Shown: one piece after another, positions 4,841-5,275 of the stretch
Numbering within the stretch: the first letter of the stretch is position 1
Layout of the letters: each line of letters starts with the position of its first letter
NCBI GenBank assembly: GCA_021107335.1
Contig: JAIOSZ010000218.1
Location: forward strand, 1 to 5,275
Reading direction: 5' to 3'
Source of the DNA: Desulfuromonadaceae bacterium
Lineage (GTDB): Bacteria > Desulfobacterota > Desulfuromonadia > Desulfuromonadales > Syntrophotaleaceae
DNA length: 5,275 nucleotides
Program-made: the position numbers and the translations under genes
The notes under the pieces: generated by a model
Seen by the model: the letters and a program-made list of their open reading frames with translations, nothing else
Told to the model about the DNA's origin: nothing
Databases searched by the model: none

Positions 4841-5275
4841 ATGGTCTACAACACAATAAATAGTTTTGGAGAGATGGGACTGTTCGCAAAGGAAAATTTT
4901 AATTCTGATGATGTTATTTTTTCTAAAACTTTAACTTCATTGCTGGATCAACCGGATAAATTTTCCATCCAAGTGGATCACAACAACCACTTTAATCCGA
5001 ACAATGAAGTGCTTGCTAAGACCAACCACAGTTGCGCCCCAAACACAAAAATCACTTATGGAAAAAGGACTATCAAACTGGTTGCCCTAAAATCTGTCTC
5101 AATTGACGAGGAGTTGACTTTCAACTATTTGACAACAGAATACACATTGGCAAATCCATTTAAATGTAATTGTGGATCCATCGATTGCTTTCAAGACATA
5201 CGGGGATACAGGGATTTATCACCATCACAAAAACAGTCACTACAACCCTATGTATTAAATTATTTAAAGGGGAGA
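4841..5275 (+). CDS. SET-domain protein-lysine methyltransferase with post-SET cysteines (runs off window)
   Basis: The frame starts at ATG 4841, six bases after GGAG (4831-4834), and is open for all 145 codons to the window edge. SET motifs occur in order: GEMGLFA at 10-16 (the N-terminal glycine motif), NHSCAPN at 62-68 (SAM binding and pseudoknot) and EELTFNY at 90-96 with catalytic-type Tyr96. A post-SET CNCGSIDC follows at 109-116. Cys109, 111 and 116 with Cys65 can bind the zinc ion that shapes the lysine channel. SET enzymes transfer methyl from S-adenosylmethionine to protein lysines. The text after the post-SET resembles the usual C-terminus of compact bacterial members, so little is probably missing. 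GC is about 36% by hand count against about 60% in the upstream genes, suggesting acquisition. The target protein is unknown. Family call is confident; the boundary beyond 5275 is not visible. Confidence 0.9.
   Translation, partial: MVYNTINSFGEMGLFAKENFNSDDVIFSKTLTSLLDQPDKFSIQVDHNNHFNPNNEVLAKTNHSCAPNTKITYGKRTIKLVALKSVSIDEELTFNYLTTEYTLANPFKCNCGSIDCFQDIRGYRDLSPSQKQSLQPYVLNYLKGR

Noticed and set aside
1..5275. CRISPR array, tRNA, rRNA, or insertion sequence ends
   Set aside because: No regularly spaced direct repeats, cloverleaf-like segments, rRNA sequences or transposase genes with terminal repeats were seen on either strand.

Overview
This is a bacterial chromosomal window. It holds five genes I can assign and the 5' end of a sixth, which encodes a TetR regulator. 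Dense coding, clear Shine-Dalgarno sites, a rho-independent terminator and a GC-rich body (roughly 60% in the lines I counted) point to a proteobacterium-like host. A stand-alone FMN-type glutamate synthase domain protein with an N-terminal cysteine cluster, next to ModE, suggests an anaerobe of the Desulfuromonas/Geobacter kind. That placement is a guess from gene content, not a demonstrated assignment.

Layout. The left edge (1-125, minus strand) is the N-terminal 41 codons of a TetR-family repressor. A divergent intergenic region (126-399) carries a good minus-strand promoter and two overlapping palindromes. Next come a 548-residue GltB-domain flavoprotein (400-2046) and a strong terminator (2090-2117). 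A second, same-strand unit follows: modE (2184-2993), an FRG-domain protein (3033-3842) and a zinc nucleoside/guanine-type deaminase (3872-4462). The gaps are only 39 and 29 bases and no terminator is visible inside, so these three probably form one operon. After about 300 bases of AT-richer DNA with several small dyads, the right edge (4841-5275) holds a SET-domain protein-lysine methyltransferase with its post-SET cysteines. It runs off the window and is only about 36% GC by hand count, which suggests a separate, acquired segment.

How the genes may work together. The TetR regulator probably controls itself, and perhaps the flavoprotein, from the shared region. ModE senses molybdate. A plausible but unproven link to the deaminase is purine use: guanine deamination gives xanthine, whose oxidation normally needs a molybdenum enzyme, so one regulator could match purine breakdown to molybdate supply. 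The FRG protein has no known biochemical role and is the main unknown of this operon.

The most interesting part is the right edge. It holds a compact bacterial SET methyltransferase with all the classic motifs. Directly in front of it is a leader that can be read either as an RNA hairpin or as a 25-codon peptide ending two bases before the SET start codon.
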